Positions 16,547-26,002 of a stretch of 64,000 nucleotides of DNA are shown piece by piece. Below the pieces are notes generated by a model that was given only the letters and a program-made list of their open reading frames with translations, searched no databases and had not been told where the DNA came from. Position 1 is the stretch's first letter. Each line of letters opens with the position of its first letter. Source of the stretch: Rheinheimera tangshanensis (lineage in GTDB: Bacteria > Pseudomonadota > Gammaproteobacteria > Enterobacterales > Alteromonadaceae); the NCBI RefSeq assembly GCF_014645135.1, contig NZ_BMLH01000002.1:434001-498000 (forward strand), read 5' to 3'. The position numbers were made by a program, and so were the translations under genes.

Positions 16547-16819
16547 GGGACTATCAATACCCCTGTGGCAGTGTTTAAAAAATAAACTACTGCTTTTTAG
16601 GTAGCCTTTGTTCTGTCTGGCTGCTTTAAACCACCTGCTTCTATCCCCAACAGGATATATAAGCTTTGGCTTTTACTCTCTATTATCAAAGAGAAATCAA
16701 AACCAGACCAGGGCAGTAATAGCAAAGGCACACAGAGGCCGGTTGTTACAACGTAAGCCCGATAAAAATAATAATCACAGGCGGACATGGACCTGTAGCA
16801 ACAAGCCGGAGTTAACAAC
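16547..16819 (+). other. Leader of the TonB-dependent receptor gene
   Basis: Between the repeat and the receptor start lies a 273-bp leader. GGAG (CCGGAGTTAACAAC) gives a ribosome site for 16820. A TATATAAG stretch near 16656 may be a -10 element but has no matching -35. Nothing else was recognised. Confidence 0.4.
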
Positions 16820-19792
16820 ATGACACAACAGAAGCTTAAATGCCTGCGCCGTTCCGCTTTGGCTGCGCTGATTACCGCAGCCCTTAGCCAGAATATGGCG
16901 TATGCCGATTTATCCGTAGGTTCTATTTTTGGTCAGACCGAAAAGGGTGTGACTATTTCGGTGAAAAACTTACAAACAGGTTTAAAACGCGAACTGACCT
17001 CAGACAACAGTGGCCGTTTTAATTTCTCCCAGTTGCCCAGTGGCCGTTATCAGGTGGTCGCCAATGGCGTGACCCGTGAAGTCAATGTCGCTATAGGCAC
17101 CGGTACGCCGGTCAATTTCAGTGAAGAAACCACTGAACGTATTGCTGTGGTGGGTTCCAGCATTAGCCCTATTGATACCTCGTCTGTTGAGTCGAGTACT
17201 GTATTTACCGCCGCTCAGATGGAACGTTTGCCTGTAGGCCGTGATATCAGCGATGTAGCTTTACTCGCGCCAGGCACAGTGCGGGGTGACAGTGGTTTTG
17301 GCAAGTTGGCGTCTTTTGGTGGCTCTTCTGTGGCGGAAAACGGCTACTACATCAATGGTTTTGATGTGACCAACGCCCGTACTTTTTTATCTTATGGCCG
17401 TGTGCCTTTTGACGCCATTGGCGAGCAGGAAGTAAAAACCGGTGGTTTTGGTGCTGAATATGGCCGCGCCTTAGGTGGTGTGGTCAATATAGTCACCAAA
17501 CGTGGTACCAATGAGTGGAAATTTAATGGCTCAACTGTCTGGTCTCCTGCTGATTTAGCAGCCTCAGGTCGTGATGTGGTCAGCCGCAGCGGTGAAGCAG
17601 GCGAGCGCAGTTATTACTCGGCTTACCGTTCTGCTGATGAGCAAGATGAGTTGTCTTACAGCTTGTCCGGTGGTGGTGCTATTGTGCAGGACAAGCTGTT
17701 TTTTTACGGCTTACTCGAAGGCAAAAAAGACAGCTTTGATTCGTATGAAAGTGACCGCAGTACGGCTGGCGAAAACACCTCGCCTAATGGTCTGGCTAAG
17801 TTCGACTGGTACATTACCGACAACCATATTCTGGAAGTGACAGGCATTCGTAATGTCGAAGAAACCGACTATGTCGAATACCTGAACCTGGATGAGGAGT
17901 ATTTTACCGGCCGCCATGGCAATGAGCGGGTGCGTTACACCGAACGCAACGGCGGTGAAATTCTGATTGGCAAATACACCGGCCATCTAACCGAAGACTT
18001 TACAGTAGGCGTGCTGGTAGGGCGTTTAACTAACGACTCAGATTACATTACGCCAGATCCGCTGGCGGGCGATGATTGTCCTTTAGTGGATATTTACGAC
18101 CAGGATACAGACGATGTGATAGATGTGGGCTGCTGGAACAATATCGACGTGCGTTCGCTGGAGTTTGGCCCTGACAACGACGAGCGTAAAGCGCTGCGTT
18201 TAGATGCTGAATGGCGTATTGGTGAACATACCTTACGTTTTGGCTACGACGACGAAACCTTCACCTCCCGTATTGCCGGTGCTGAATATTCAGGTGGCGT
18301 ATTCTACCGCCGTTATACCCCGGTTGATTTTGAAGACAGCTGGAACGGGGTCGATATTCCGGCCAACGCCCATGTTGTGCGCAAACGTACCCGTACTTCG
18401 CCGTCAGGCCGCTATGAAGTGAAAAACTCGGCTGTTTATTTAGAAGACAGCTTTTATGTCACAGACAATCTGATGTTATACGCTGGCCTTCGCAGCGAGT
18501 CTTTTGACAACCTCAATGCCGATGGTGTGTCTTTTGTCGATGCCAGCGACATGATAGCGCCACGTTTAGGTTTTGTTTGGGATGTGGACGGTGATGCCAG
18601 CTCTAAACTCTATGCCAATGCGGGTCGTTATTATATTCCTATTGCCGCCAACACTAATATCCGTGCATCCAACTGGCAGTATGTCACCACTGAATATTAT
18701 CTGTATGACGGTGTGGTCGACCCAACCACTCAGGCACCGCTGCAGTTAGGCGAAAAGCTGGGCGATACCTTAACCAGCGGTCGCAACAGCTCACCGGATC
18801 CGGCTACTGTGGCATCGGCGAACTTAGAGCCAATGCTGCAGGACGAACTCATTTTGGGTTATCAGCGTGAGTTGTCCGACTTATGGACTGGTGGTGTCAG
18901 CTTTATTTACCGTGAAGTGAAAAACGGTGTCGATGACTACTGTGGTCGTCAGGCCTTTATCGACTTTGCTGAAGATCAGGGTTTTGAGGATTTTGATGCG
19001 GATACCTTAGCTACTTGCATCATCCTGAACCCGGGTGAAGATCTGGAAATGGATATGGACGTGGCAGGGGATGGTGTGTTGCAACGGGTGACAGTGCCAA
19101 ACTCTTACCTGCAACTGGCCGACTACAAACGCACTTACAAAGCGCTGGAGTTTAACTTTGAACGTGCCAGCGACAACGGCTGGTATATGCAGGGCAGCTA
19201 CGTCTGGGCTAAAAGTCAGGGTAACAGCGAAGGTTTAGTCAACAGCTGGCTGGAATCTGAGTCGCCTGGTTTAACCAACGACTTTGACCATAAAGTCTTT
19301 GTTGATGGTACAGACGGTTATTTATCCAATGACAGACGCCATACCTTTAAGTTGTTTGGTGGTTACGAGCTGAACGAAGAAATGGAAGTATCGGCTAACT
19401 TGCTGGTGCAATCCGGTCGTCCTGTTAGCTGTTTTGGTTATGCGCCCTTTGACGTCGATGAAGATGAGTATGAAGTGTTTGAACGTTATGCAGCCTCCAG
19501 CTTGTATTGCCGCAATGTGGATGGTGAGCAGGAGCTGACGCAACGTGGCCAGTTTGGTCGCACGCCATGGACTTACACTGTGGATTTAGGCTTCTCCTAC
19601 CGTCCACAATGGATGAAAGGATTACTGCTGCAAGCCAATGTATTTAACGTGCTGAACAGCCAGCGTGTGACTGAATATGATGAGAAAGGCGATTTGTCGC
19701 TGGAAGATGAAGGCCAAAACCCGAACTTCCTGAACGATCAAAACTACCAGAGCCCGCGTTCAGTAAGATTAACCGCGCGTTACTCGTTCTAA
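16820..19792 (+). CDS. TonB-dependent outer-membrane receptor with carboxypeptidase-regulatory-like N-terminal domain
   Basis: 990 residues. Residues 1-29 are a signal peptide ending AYA; 30-105 form a CarboxypepD_reg-like beta domain (GVTISVKNLQTGLKRELTSD, then GRFNFSQLPSGRYQVVANGV); about 120-240 form the plug (VESSTVFTAAQMERLPVGRD, GFGAEYGRALGGVVNIVTKR); the rest is a 22-strand-type barrel ending in an aromatic residue (LTARYSF). The architecture is that of Oar-like receptors for oligomeric nutrients. It lies directly before a secreted cyanophycinase and a dipeptide-type transporter, so uptake of beta-aspartyl peptides released from cyanophycin is the best inference. An ERIC-like element follows its stop by 5 bp. 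Confidence 0.88.
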   Translation: MTQQKLKCLRRSALAALITAALSQNMAYADLSVGSIFGQTEKGVTISVKNLQTGLKRELTSDNSGRFNFSQLPSGRYQVVANGVTREVNVAIGTGTPVNFSEETTERIAVVGSSISPIDTSSVESSTVFTAAQMERLPVGRDISDVALLAPGTVRGDSGFGKLASFGGSSVAENGYYINGFDVTNARTFLSYGRVPFDAIGEQEVKTGGFGAEYGRALGGVVNIVTKRGTNEWKFNGSTVWSPADLAASGRDVVSRSGEAGERSYYSAYRSADEQDELSYSLSGGGAIVQDKLFFYGLLEGKKDSFDSYESDRSTAGENTSPNGLAKFDWYITDNHILEVTGIRNVEETDYVEYLNLDEEYFTGRHGNERVRYTERNGGEILIGKYTGHLTEDFTVGVLVGRLTNDSDYITPDPLAGDDCPLVDIYDQDTDDVIDVGCWNNIDVRSLEFGPDNDERKALRLDAEWRIGEHTLRFGYDDETFTSRIAGAEYSGGVFYRRYTPVDFEDSWNGVDIPANAHVVRKRTRTSPSGRYEVKNSAVYLEDSFYVTDNLMLYAGLRSESFDNLNADGVSFVDASDMIAPRLGFVWDVDGDASSKLYANAGRYYIPIAANTNIRASNWQYVTTEYYLYDGVVDPTTQAPLQLGEKLGDTLTSGRNSSPDPATVASANLEPMLQDELILGYQRELSDLWTGGVSFIYREVKNGVDDYCGRQAFIDFAEDQGFEDFDADTLATCIILNPGEDLEMDMDVAGDGVLQRVTVPNSYLQLADYKRTYKALEFNFERASDNGWYMQGSYVWAKSQGNSEGLVNSWLESESPGLTNDFDHKVFVDGTDGYLSNDRRHTFKLFGGYELNEEMEVSANLLVQSGRPVSCFGYAPFDVDEDEYEVFERYAASSLYCRNVDGEQELTQRGQFGRTPWTYTVDLGFSYRPQWMKGLLLQANVFNVLNSQRVTEYDEKGDLSLEDEGQNPNFLNDQNYQSPRSVRLTARYSF

Positions 19793-19796
19793 ATCT

Positions 19797-19913
19797 CCTT
19801 CGTACTTGAAGCCGCAGCTTTGTTGACTGCGCCTTCTCGCCCCGGTCACATAGTGATCTATGTTCCCGGGGTCTCGAAGGTTTGTCGCCGCGCTGCAACT
19901 CCAATTACTTTGG
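19797..19913 (+). repeat. ERIC-like imperfect palindrome, copy 3
   Basis: 117 bp. The core CCCCGG, TC, ACATAG, TGAT, CTATGT, TC, CCGGGG is perfectly paired apart from the TC/TC internal loop, and differs from copy 1 at both sides of two pairs (compensatory changes). It lies between the receptor and cyanophycinase genes. Confidence 0.88.
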
Positions 19914-19983
19914 GGATTGGGTATGAAGTGTTGCTTTTTTAACAGCCAGGCTTGAAGCAACTGGCGCAACGGAATTAAATCTG

Positions 19984-21702
19984 ATGCTAAATCCATCTAA
20001 AAAATCTCTCACTTTGCTGCCTCTGGCTTTTTGCCTTAGCGCATCTGTTCAGGCCGCAGAGATCACCTCAGGCAAAGAACTTTGGCTCTTTGGCGGCGGT
20101 GAACCTATTTGTTCCAGTGTGGAACTCAAACGTTGTGCGCCGGATAAACAAGCTGAAGCTGCGGCTTATTTTCAGCAACATCAGGGCGTAACTCAGAAAA
20201 CATTCAAGCCTGATGCTAAACGCATCGCTGAATTAACAGCTTTGCCACATTGGCCGGAGAAAGCGGCCAGAGCGCAGCAAGTCAAACCTCTGCTGCTGAC
20301 TAAATTAGAGCAGATGCAAAACAAAGACTGGCCGGAAGACAGCTGGTATAGCGAATTTGAGTCTTTTGAGTTATCTGACGACGAACAGAATTTACTGGAT
20401 GATGTATTTGAACAGCGGCCTGTACTCAAAGACGGCAGCACGGCTCAGGTGAAAGTTTATTTTGATGGCACAGAACTGTATGTGCAGCAAATGTTTCAGC
20501 ATTTTATTCAGTCAGCCAAAAATCGTGCACTAGTGCGGGCCAAAACCTCTGGTGCTGCAGCTGTTGCTAAAGTAACAGCACAAAAACCTAAGTTAGTGCT
20601 GATCAGCGCTTCTTCCAATAGCCCTATGGATTGGGTGGATTATTACCTGCAACTCTTTAATGCAGCTGGTGCTGATGCGGTCTGGTTGCCGATAGAACCT
20701 GCTTTGGTGCAGGTGGGTAACTGTGACACTTTGGACCAGGACAGATTTCGCTGGAATGGTCAGTATAAAAGATCCGAGCGTTACCCTGAGCTGGCGGCTT
20801 ATCAGCAGAAGATGTGCCGCAATCCACAATTGATGCAGCAGATGCTGTTGGAGGCTGACGCCATTTTTATTAATGGTGGCGATCAGTCGCTGACCATGCG
20901 CAGCCTGCAGAAAAAACCAGGCGAATTTACTGAACTAGCCAAGCTATTGCATCAGCGTATTGATGCCGGAGTGCCACTGGCAGGTTCCAGCGCTGGTACT
21001 GCAGTGCAGGCAGGTTATGCCAAGAAAAAGATCCTGATGATCAGCGGTGGCCAAACCATCAAAGCGCTGCAGTATGGTGCTTATGCTACCGAACCTAATG
21101 CACCTTTGTGCCACTACCATCAAAGCTGCAGCTCAGATTTGGATGGTAGCTGGTTAACTTACAGAGCGGCAGGTGGCCTGCAGTCTTTTACTTTAGGTGT
21201 GACAGACACGCACTTTCGTGAGCGCAACCGCGAAGGCCGATTATTACGTTTATTGATAGATACCAATACAGACTTTGGTTTTGGTATGGATGAAGCCACA
21301 GTGCTGCGGGCGAATTTTATCGACCCGGACACAGCGCAGTTACAGGTCGAAGGCCGGGGTGGGGTCTGGATAGCAGATGCCAGCGCAGCGAAAGCCAAGG
21401 CTGTCAAGCAAGGCGATAAAACCACAGGCTGGGTTGCATCAGGCATGAAGTTTAGCCGTTTACTCGCAGGGGATACCGCCTTTTTCCAGCAGGGTATTCA
21501 GCAGGCTAAGCTGCAATGCACAGCGCCTGATCTGTTGGCTAACAGCAAAGTAGCACCTGAGACTTATTCTGCTATGGATGGTCGGGTCTGGCAGGCCTTG
21601 CCTGGCCAGGTGCAGGCGTGTCAGCGCGAAGATGGCCGTTGGCGTTACCTGAACTTGCCTATGAGTCTACAGGTGGCCTATGAGTCTGCAGGTGACTTAT
21701 GA
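19984..21702 (+). CDS. Secreted cyanophycinase-like S51 peptidase
   Basis: 572 residues. MLNPSKKSLTLLPLAFCLSA is the start of a signal peptide cleaved after VQAA (about 25). Residues 26-200 are an N-terminal extension; the S51 core follows. It has FINGGDQS (GGDQ at 298-301), the nucleophile elbow AGSSAGTA (Ser336) and TDTHFRERNREGRLLRLL, all hallmarks of cyanophycinase rather than of dipeptidase E. Cyanophycinases cut multi-L-arginyl-poly-L-aspartate into beta-Asp-Arg dipeptides. The signal peptide argues for periplasmic or extracellular action on external polymer. The gene overlaps the transporter gene by 4 bp, giving a coupled operon. The N-terminal extension (about 175 residues) is unusual compared with the intracellular CphB form. 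Confidence 0.85.
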   Translation: MLNPSKKSLTLLPLAFCLSASVQAAEITSGKELWLFGGGEPICSSVELKRCAPDKQAEAAAYFQQHQGVTQKTFKPDAKRIAELTALPHWPEKAARAQQVKPLLLTKLEQMQNKDWPEDSWYSEFESFELSDDEQNLLDDVFEQRPVLKDGSTAQVKVYFDGTELYVQQMFQHFIQSAKNRALVRAKTSGAAAVAKVTAQKPKLVLISASSNSPMDWVDYYLQLFNAAGADAVWLPIEPALVQVGNCDTLDQDRFRWNGQYKRSERYPELAAYQQKMCRNPQLMQQMLLEADAIFINGGDQSLTMRSLQKKPGEFTELAKLLHQRIDAGVPLAGSSAGTAVQAGYAKKKILMISGGQTIKALQYGAYATEPNAPLCHYHQSCSSDLDGSWLTYRAAGGLQSFTLGVTDTHFRERNREGRLLRLLIDTNTDFGFGMDEATVLRANFIDPDTAQLQVEGRGGVWIADASAAKAKAVKQGDKTTGWVASGMKFSRLLAGDTAFFQQGIQQAKLQCTAPDLLANSKVAPETYSAMDGRVWQALPGQVQACQREDGRWRYLNLPMSLQVAYESAGDL

Positions 21703-23147
21703 GTGAGTTGCCATCTGGCATTAAAGCCACTGGCTGGCGTATGCCAGATACCTTACTCATTGTATTTGCGGTCTTGCTTTGTTCAGCCTTGCTGACCTTG
21801 CTTGTGCCGCAAGGTCAGTTTGATACAGCTCTGGATGCCAACACAGGACGACAGTTGTTGCTGGCCGATAGTTACCGTATGGCACATAACGGCGAGCCTC
21901 AGGCTGTGGCTTTATTTGCTGATGGTGAAAAAACCGGTGTGTTGACGGCCTTTTTTGATGGCATGACCTCGGGTTCCAGAAATGGCTCAGCCATAGGTGT
22001 GATTATTTTTATTCTGCTGGTCGGCGGCAGTTTTGGTGTGCTGTTACGCACCGGAGCTGTGGATGAATTGCTGAAGCTTCTGATCAGCAAAATGCAGCAT
22101 AAAGCCCGTTTGTTATTGCCTGTGATGGCGCTGTTTTTCTCCTTGGGCGGTGCTATTTTTGGTATGGGTGAAGAGGCGATGGCCTTTGCTATTTTGCTGG
22201 TGCCGCTGGTGCGAATGCTGGGTTACGACGCTATTACTGCTGTGTTACTTACTTATGGTGCCACTCAGATAGGTTTTGCCACCTCCTGGATGAACCCTTT
22301 TTCTGTGGCTATAGCCCAGAGTATTGCTGGCTTGCCGCCTTTGTCCGGCTCGGGTTTTCGTATCGCCATGTGGCTGGTGTTTACGCTGATTTATATAGCC
22401 TGGTTTATCTGGCGGGCTGAACGGCTTAGACGCAAAGCCGATCAGCAAACCGATTTTCAGATCACCCATCAGTTTCACTGGGGCCATTCGTTGGTGGTGC
22501 TGACTTTAATAGCAGGCATGGTCTGGGTGGTCTGGGGTGTGGTCACTCAAGGTTATTTCCTTAGAGAAATTGCCACACAGTTTTTTGTCATGGCCATTGT
22601 CAGTATGACTTTGGGCACAGTACTGAAACTAAATAACGCCAGCTTAAATGACTATGTCGATGCCTTTAAAACCGGTGCGGCTCAGCTGTTGCCTGCGGCT
22701 TTAGTGGTGGGCATAGCCCAAGGCATTATTTTGCTGCTGGGCGGCACTAACCCTGAGCAGCCGACTATTTTAAATACCATGCTGCATTCTGCCGCCAGTA
22801 GTATTAATGGCCATTCAGAGCTATTTGCTGCTCAGGCTATGCTGGTGTTTCAGAGTGGTTTTAATTTTTTTGTCACTTCAGGCTCAGGTCAGGCCGCTTT
22901 AACTATGCCTTTGATGGCGCCTTTGTCGGATCTGGTTGGCATCAGCCGTCAAACTGCAGTGTTGGCTTTTCAATTGGGGGATGGTTTAGCGCATCTGTTT
23001 TATCCCACTTCAGCGGCTTTGATGGGCACGCTGGCCATAGCCGGGGTTGAGTTTAGCCAGTGGCTGCGTGCTATGTGGCCGCTGTGGTTATTACTGACCG
23101 GCATGAGCATGCTGACTATGTGTGTAGCTGTGGCCATAGGGTACTGA
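21699..23147 (+). CDS. YfcC/DcuC-superfamily membrane transporter
   Basis: 482 residues with about 12 hydrophobic segments. The N-terminal LLIVFAVLLCSALLTLLVPQGQFD and the segments GVIIFILLVGGSFGVLLRTG and GGAIFGMGEEAMAFAILLVP match the YfcC family of the DcuC/C4-dicarboxylate anaerobic carrier superfamily. Family members are predicted carriers of amino acids or dipeptides. Placement between a secreted cyanophycinase and an isoaspartyl dipeptidase suggests inner-membrane import of beta-Asp-Arg (or beta-Asp-Lys). Start ATG overlaps the upstream stop (ATGA). The C-terminus (WLLLTGMSMLTMCVAVAIGY) is membrane-embedded. Confidence 0.85.
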   Translation: MSELPSGIKATGWRMPDTLLIVFAVLLCSALLTLLVPQGQFDTALDANTGRQLLLADSYRMAHNGEPQAVALFADGEKTGVLTAFFDGMTSGSRNGSAIGVIIFILLVGGSFGVLLRTGAVDELLKLLISKMQHKARLLLPVMALFFSLGGAIFGMGEEAMAFAILLVPLVRMLGYDAITAVLLTYGATQIGFATSWMNPFSVAIAQSIAGLPPLSGSGFRIAMWLVFTLIYIAWFIWRAERLRRKADQQTDFQITHQFHWGHSLVVLTLIAGMVWVVWGVVTQGYFLREIATQFFVMAIVSMTLGTVLKLNNASLNDYVDAFKTGAAQLLPAALVVGIAQGIILLLGGTNPEQPTILNTMLHSAASSINGHSELFAAQAMLVFQSGFNFFVTSGSGQAALTMPLMAPLSDLVGISRQTAVLAFQLGDGLAHLFYPTSAALMGTLAIAGVEFSQWLRAMWPLWLLLTGMSMLTMCVAVAIGY

Positions 23148-23208
23148 AGTCAGGGTATTCAATTTTCTCAATCAGGGCTGCTGTCAGCCGGAGCAACAAG
23201 GATTTTTT

Positions 23209-24378
23209 ATGATCACCAGAATTATCAATGGGATCTGTTATTCGCCTGAACCTTTGGGCCAAACCAACCTGCTGGTGGCAGGACGTCAAATTGCGGCTTT
23301 AGGGGCGCAGGCAGAGCTTTCTGGCGATATAGTACAAACCGTCGATGCCAGTGACTGTTATGTGGTGCCGGGTTTAGTCGATTCGCTGGCTCATATTATT
23401 GGTGGGGGTGGCGAAGGTGGCTTTCGTAGCCGCACTTCTGAGTTAAAAGTTACAGATGCGATTGAAGCAGGGGTTACCACTTTAGTGGGTGTACTTGGCA
23501 CGGATGCTGTCACCCGCACTTTAACCAATCTGTTGGCCAAGGCGCATGCGCTGGATGAAGAAGGTTTAACTTGTTATTGCCATACCGGCTCTTATCAGGT
23601 GCCAGCTTATACTCTGATGGACGATTTGCTGCAGGATTTGGTGCTGATTGACAAGTTTATTGGTGTGGGTGAGGTGGCTATAGCCGATCACCGCTCGTCG
23701 CAGCCGACAGTGCAGGAGCTGGCGCGTTTGGCCTCGCAGGCCCGTGTTGGCGGAATGCTTGCAGGCAAAGCCGGTATTGTCAGTGTGCATGTGGGGCCTT
23801 CGCCTGAGGGCATCACACAATTGTTGCAAGTGGCAGCCAGCACTGATATTCCACTGACTCAGTTTTATCCGACTCATATCAACCGCAATCAGGCCTTGTT
23901 GCAGATGGGCTTTGATTTTGTGGCTCAGGGTGGTTATATCGACTTAACCACCAGCACCACGGCGCAGGATTTAGCTCAGGGCGAAATCAAATGTGCCGAT
24001 GCCTTGTTGCAGGCGGTCAAAGCTGGTGTGAATTTACAGCATCTGACTTTTTCATCCGATGCCAATGCCTCGTTGCCGATGTTTGACGCGCAGAATAATT
24101 TTGTTGGTTTAGGTGAAGGTCGTATCGCCAGTTTGTATGAAGAGATGACAGATGCGATTCGTTTAGGGGTGCCAGTGCAGGATGCGCTGCGGGTGGTGAC
24201 TTCAAACCCGGCCCGTATTTTAAAGCTGCCACACAAAGGCCAGTTGCAGCTGGGTGCTGATGCCGACTTGTTACTGATTGATAAACATACTTTAGAGTTA
24301 AAGGCGGTGATGGCAAAAGGCCGCTGGTTGTTTTCCGATGGCCGTGTTGCTGTCGAGCGCAGCAGCTTATTTTTCTGA
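23209..24378 (+). CDS. iadA: Isoaspartyl dipeptidase (IadA-like), first metal His replaced
   Basis: 389 residues, AAGGA ribosome site. The amidohydrolase barrel matches IadA along its length: IIGGGGEGGFRSRT, GVTTLVGVLGTDAVTR, GVGEVAIADHRSSQP, VHVGPSPEG (His194), YPTHINRN (His223), FSSDANAS (Asp284). The enzyme hydrolyses beta-aspartyl dipeptides in the cytosol, here probably freeing Asp and Arg after cyanophycin cleavage. Unusual: the HxH motif of the first metal site reads L60-A-H62 where E. coli IadA has His68-x-His70. Glu155 replaces the carbamylated Lys, a change I believe occurs in other family members. Activity on one metal, or altered substrate, is possible. It lies 61 bp after the transporter gene and is followed by a terminator. 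Confidence 0.85.
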   Translation: MITRIINGICYSPEPLGQTNLLVAGRQIAALGAQAELSGDIVQTVDASDCYVVPGLVDSLAHIIGGGGEGGFRSRTSELKVTDAIEAGVTTLVGVLGTDAVTRTLTNLLAKAHALDEEGLTCYCHTGSYQVPAYTLMDDLLQDLVLIDKFIGVGEVAIADHRSSQPTVQELARLASQARVGGMLAGKAGIVSVHVGPSPEGITQLLQVAASTDIPLTQFYPTHINRNQALLQMGFDFVAQGGYIDLTTSTTAQDLAQGEIKCADALLQAVKAGVNLQHLTFSSDANASLPMFDAQNNFVGLGEGRIASLYEEMTDAIRLGVPVQDALRVVTSNPARILKLPHKGQLQLGADADLLLIDKHTLELKAVMAKGRWLFSDGRVAVERSSLFF

Positions 24379-24404
24379 GCTGATTCATTAGTGATCGAGC
24401 AAAG

Positions 24405-24436
24405 CAAAGGTGTTGATTTTTCAGCACCTTTGTTTC
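24405..24436 (+). terminator. Terminator after iadA
   Basis: CAAAGGTG (24405-24412) pairs with CACCTTTG (24425-24432), followed by TTTCC. It ends the receptor-to-iadA gene run. Confidence 0.65.
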
Positions 24437-24473
24437 CACAATAGCAGCCCTGTTACAAGTGAAGGATGCTGTG

Positions 24474-24953
24474 ATGACTCCCGCTGTTTTGCTGCTGAAA
24501 AAACTTAAAGTGCCGCATCAGGTATTGGAGTATCAACACGACCCTGCGGCTGAATCTTATGGTCTGGAAGCTGCGACCAAGCTGGGTTTAGCTCCGGTTG
24601 AGGTGTTTAAAACCTTAGTGGTGGCTTTGGACGGTAAAGAGCTGGTCACCGCCATAGTGCCTGTGCATCAGCTGCTGAATATGAAACAGCTGGCCAAAGC
24701 TGCTGGTGCCAAAAAGGCTGCTATGGCAGCAGCTGCTGATGTGGAGCGTAGTAGTGGTTATGTGCTGGGTGGTGTCAGTCCACTTGGACAAAAAAAGCTG
24801 CTGCGGACTTTTATTGACGAGTCGGCTGCGGCTTTTGAAACTATCTATGTCAGTGCTGGTAAAAGAGGGCTGGAGATAGGGCTCAAGCCTGCGGTTCTGC
24901 AGGCTTGCCTGAGCGCTAAGCTGGTCAGCTTATGCCAGCACGAAAGCGCTTAG
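24474..24953 (+). CDS. ybaK: Cys-tRNA(Pro)/Cys-tRNA(Cys) deacylase YbaK
   Basis: 159 residues from ATG 24474 (MTPAVLLLKKLKVPHQVLEY), with AAGGA 7 bp upstream; a GTG at 24459 is the alternative. The YbaK/EbsC family edits misacylated Cys-tRNA(Pro) in trans. Typical segments are AAESYGLEAATKLGLAPVEVFKTLVV (residues about 24-49; key Lys in FKTLV), GKELVTAIVPVHQLLNMKQL and GYVLGGVSPLGQKKLLRTF, all in normal positions. Length is typical. It is preceded by the iadA terminator and ends 10 bp from the converging ZIP transporter gene. Confidence 0.93.
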   Translation: MTPAVLLLKKLKVPHQVLEYQHDPAAESYGLEAATKLGLAPVEVFKTLVVALDGKELVTAIVPVHQLLNMKQLAKAAGAKKAAMAAAADVERSSGYVLGGVSPLGQKKLLRTFIDESAAAFETIYVSAGKRGLEIGLKPAVLQACLSAKLVSLCQHESA

Positions 24954-24963
24954 TCTTTCGCTG

Positions 24964-25896
24964 TTAGCCTAAAGTTGTGTCTAGCACCATCATCACCGCA
25001 AAGCCCACCATTAAACCCAAAGTCGCTGCTGTCTGATGGCCGTTGCGATGGGTTTCGGGTATGACTTCATGCGACACGACAAAAATCATAGCGCCCGCTG
25101 CCAAACCTAAACCCATAGGATAAGCGGCGGCAAAACCGCTGGATAAACCAACACCCATTAAAGCACCTAACGGCTCTAAAATACCGCTGGCTGCAGCAAC
25201 AAAAACGGCAAAACCCGGTTTAAAACCTGCAGCCCGTAAGGATAAAGCCACAGCTAAACCTTCAGGCATATCCTGCAGTGCTATGGCTGTGGCCAGTGGT
25301 AAACCGACCGACATATCGCCATTGGCAAAACTAACACCCACCGCCATACCTTCAGGTAAGTTATGCAAAGCGATAGCAAACACAAATAACCAAATGCGAT
25401 CACAAGCTTGGAAACCTGGGCCACAAGGGCCGGTTTTGTCGTGTTCATGTGGGGTAAAGGCATCTAAACCCAGCATCAGCAATACGCCCAACGCCATACC
25501 AAACACCACCACCAAAGCGCCCAAGCTATCGCTTTGAAAGAGTTCTGTGCCTGCTTCAATACCTGGCAATAACAAAGAAAACGCGCTGGCCGCCAGCATC
25601 ATGCCAGCAGCTATGCCCAATAAGCTGTCTTCCATCGCCTGCGGCAAACTACGAAATAACAAAGCTGGCAAAGCGCCTAAAGTGGTCGCGACAAAACCTG
25701 CGGTGCCGCCTATTAGCGCCAGTTGTAAGTTTTCAGAAGAAGGGGCGTTGGATAAATGCACAATACTTTGTCCAAGCAGGACCAGTACCGCCAATAAACC
25801 TAAAGCTAACCCTACAGCAGCCAGTTTGTGTTCGCCGGCATGCTGTTTAAGTTCACTCAGCCAGTCTTGGCTTAGCGGTAAGGTTTTTTCGTTCAT
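24964..25896 (-). CDS. ZIP-family divalent metal transporter
   Basis: 310 residues with eight hydrophobic segments. The ZIP signature helices are present: HNLPEGMAVGVSFANGDMSV and LQDMPEGLAVALSLRAAG, which carry the metal-binding His/Asn/Glu residues. A short His-containing cytosolic loop (FTPHEHDKTGPCGPG) lies between helices 3 and 4. The long N-terminus (about 60 residues before the second helix) distinguishes it from ZupT. Such proteins import Zn, Fe or Mn; some have been linked to export. No Zur or Fur box was recognised upstream. A bidirectional terminator lies upstream at 26.0 kb. Confidence 0.9.
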   Translation of the reverse strand: MNEKTLPLSQDWLSELKQHAGEHKLAAVGLALGLLAVLVLLGQSIVHLSNAPSSENLQLALIGGTAGFVATTLGALPALLFRSLPQAMEDSLLGIAAGMMLAASAFSLLLPGIEAGTELFQSDSLGALVVVFGMALGVLLMLGLDAFTPHEHDKTGPCGPGFQACDRIWLFVFAIALHNLPEGMAVGVSFANGDMSVGLPLATAIALQDMPEGLAVALSLRAAGFKPGFAVFVAAASGILEPLGALMGVGLSSGFAAAYPMGLGLAAGAMIFVVSHEVIPETHRNGHQTAATLGLMVGFAVMMVLDTTLG

Positions 25897-26002
25897 GCTC
25901 AGTCCTTTGCCAGATCACTGCTGTAGTTAATCAAGTTAAGTATTAATCCGCAAGCGGCTTTGCTCTGAGCGGAGTAAAGCATAAAAGTTACAGCAAAAAC
26001 TA

